From Agriotes lineatus (lineage: Eukaryota; Arthropoda; Insecta; Coleoptera; Elateridae): 64,000 nucleotides of DNA. Each line of letters opens with the position of its first letter. The stretch's first letter is position 1. Positions 63,040 through 64,000 of the stretch are shown here, one piece after another. Below the pieces are notes generated by a model. That model saw only the letters and a program-made list of their open reading frames with translations. It made no database searches and had not been told where the DNA came from. The position numbers and the translations under genes are program-made. The stretch covers positions 62,001-126,000 of the forward strand of contig CALNHX010003616.1 of the NCBI GenBank assembly GCA_940337035.1, given 5' to 3'.

Positions 63040-64000
63040 ATGAGTTATACTAGACGTAAAACTCGTAGTCGTCGTCGAATCGTAAGACGGAAAGGTCGCG
63101 GTTTGTTGAACACCCTTATTGACAAGTTACCCTTCGAATTACATATACCAGGTTACAAGTTTTGCGGACCTGGTACTCGTTTAAACAAACGGCTTTCTCG
63201 AGGTGATCGAGGAAGAAACCCTCTGGACGAGGCTTGCAAGCAACACGACATCGCATACTCACAATCTAGCAATCTTTCGACACGTCACGCGGCGGATAAA
63301 GTTCTTGCACAGAAAGCTTGGGAACGCATTAAAGCAAAAGACTCTACTCTTGGCGAAAGAGCGGCAGCTCTTGCTGTTACAGGGATTATGAAAGGGAAAA
63401 CCAAACTCGGCATGGGAGTCTCCCGGAAACGAAAGCCTACAGAACCCATTGCTGTTATGGAAATACCCCGAAAACGAAGACGTACACTACCTATTGCCGC
63501 GCAAAAATTTGGTACGGGAGTATCTAGAAAACGGAAGCGTACACTACCCGCTGATGGTGTGACGGTCTCCCGAAAACGAAGGCATACATTACCTATTGCC
63601 GCGCAAAAATTTGGTACGGAAGTATCTAGAAAACGGAAGCGTACACAACCCACTGTTGGTGTGAGAGTCTCCCGGAAACGAAAGCGCGCACTACCTATTG
63701 CTGCGCAAAAATTTGGTACGGGGGTATCTAGAAAACGGAAGCGTACAAGGTGTAGTAGGCGTAAACGTATTGGAGGCGCGGTCGTTTTTAAATCGCGAAG
63801 GAAACGCCGAATTCGTTCCAGAGTAGTACCTGTTCCCAAGAGAGGAGGTATATTGCCGCTTGTACCCATACTTGCTGCATTAGGAGCATTGGGGTCCCTC
63901 GGAGGCGGTGCTGCAGCAGTCGCTAAAGCGGTAGGGGACTCAAAGGCTTCTAAAAAGGATCTCCAGGAAAAGGAACGGCATAACAAAGCTATGGAATCCA
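63040..64000 (+). CDS. PLA2 / arginine-rich core fusion protein, element B (3' end outside window)
   Basis: One uninterrupted frame of 320 codons to the window edge. Order: basic N-terminus (RRKTRSRRRIVRRKGRG); PLA2 with YKFCGPGTRL calcium loop and CKQHDIAY catalytic helix (residues about 45-80); linker GERAAALAV; then a tandem repeat with a 34-residue (102-bp) period, about three copies, each with LPIAAQKFGT and SRKRKR; then RRKRRIRSR and GGILPLVPILAALGALGSLGG, AKAVGDSKAS, the pVI/pX-like part. The Arg/Lys repeats resemble adenovirus core proteins that condense DNA. The same parts are split by a TAG in element A. Cleavage by the viral protease is likely but unproven. Confidence 0.88.
   Translation, partial: MSYTRRKTRSRRRIVRRKGRGLLNTLIDKLPFELHIPGYKFCGPGTRLNKRLSRGDRGRNPLDEACKQHDIAYSQSSNLSTRHAADKVLAQKAWERIKAKDSTLGERAAALAVTGIMKGKTKLGMGVSRKRKPTEPIAVMEIPRKRRRTLPIAAQKFGTGVSRKRKRTLPADGVTVSRKRRHTLPIAAQKFGTEVSRKRKRTQPTVGVRVSRKRKRALPIAAQKFGTGVSRKRKRTRCSRRKRIGGAVVFKSRRKRRIRSRVVPVPKRGGILPLVPILAALGALGSLGGGAAAVAKAVGDSKASKKDLQEKERHNKAMES
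63412..63750 (+). repeat. 102-bp coding tandem repeat in the core fusion
   Basis: CTACCTATTGCCGCGCAAAA recurs with exact 102-bp spacing (CCT at 63490, 63592 and 63694), with ATCTAGAAAACGGAAGCGTA after each. High similarity between units implies recent expansion or conversion. Confidence 0.9.

Larger units (their letters stand above)
53919..64000. mobile_element. Polinton/adintovirus-like element B (partial, runs off the window)
   Basis: Gene set: spliced unknown gene, PolB (+), integrase, fibre, conserved protein and ATPase (-), PLA2/core (+). I could not find a left terminal repeat; the start given is that of the first supported promoter. Proteins are clearly diverged from those of element A (a different family), and only the PolB, conserved-protein and ATPase genes show inactivating changes. 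Confidence 0.85.

Noticed and set aside
63285..63986. Minus-strand 233-codon frame opposite the core fusion
   Set aside because: It is the antisense of the Arg/Lys-rich repeat; the + frame has the PLA2 and core motifs, a promoter and an ATG.

Overview
This window looks like nuclear DNA of an arthropod, probably an insect. The evidence is spliceosomal introns of 53-55 bp and 98 bp, TATA boxes about 30 bp upstream of TCAGT-type initiators, Ty3/Gypsy LTR elements with 4-bp target duplications, GACA-type microsatellites, and large DNA elements of the Polinton/Maverick (adintovirus) class. I cannot name the species. Almost all recognisable coding DNA is mobile or virus-derived, and most of it is decayed.

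Layout. (1) 1-377: flank holding the tail of an older Polinton integrase. (2) 384-28891: a complete Polinton ('element A') with about 300-bp terminal inverted repeats starting AGTAGATAACC and a perfect 6-bp target duplication GCTTTT. Its left arm carries a secreted matrix-metalloproteinase-like cargo gene, several unknown ORFs and a small membrane protein. The virion module follows: PLA2/core polyprotein, adenain-like protease, penton-like protein, a small overlapping ORF, hexon-like major capsid protein, packaging ATPase, a conserved Polinton protein of unknown role, a fibre-like protein and integrase, all on +. Protein-primed DNA polymerase B and two unknown ORFs lie on -. A Gypsy retrotransposon (G1, 10737-21340, CAAG target duplication) sits inside integrase codon 14. 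(3) 28898-36250: flank with GACA and GCGCAGG repeats, an orphan copy of the conserved Polinton protein, and a convergent pair of unrecognised genes, one with two introns. (4) 36255-51277: a non-autonomous LTR element (C, ATAT duplication), split by an internally deleted relative of G1 (D, 39194-49399, GGAG duplication), whose right LTR is itself split by a 3-kb element (E, 10-bp duplication). (5) 51282-53900: flank with a duplicated segment of about 260-300 bp. (6) 53919-64000: a second, different Polinton ('element B'), running off the right edge. It has a spliced unknown gene, a PolB gene with three short introns and N-terminal zinc fingers, intact integrase and fibre genes, two genes with single nonsense codons, and an intact PLA2/arginine-rich core fusion.

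How the genes relate. Both Polintons carry the block ATPase - conserved protein - fibre - integrase, transcribed toward a convergent PolB. The capsid cluster (PLA2/core onward) continues the same strand in A but is divergent in B. PolB and integrase would replicate and integrate the DNA; protease, PLA2/core, penton, hexon and ATPase would build and fill a virion. The fibre-like genes share only an N-terminal IDKFGRH tag, with unrelated C-terminal parts, which suggests exchange of the receptor-binding half. Element A has lost function in at least seven genes; element B is less decayed.
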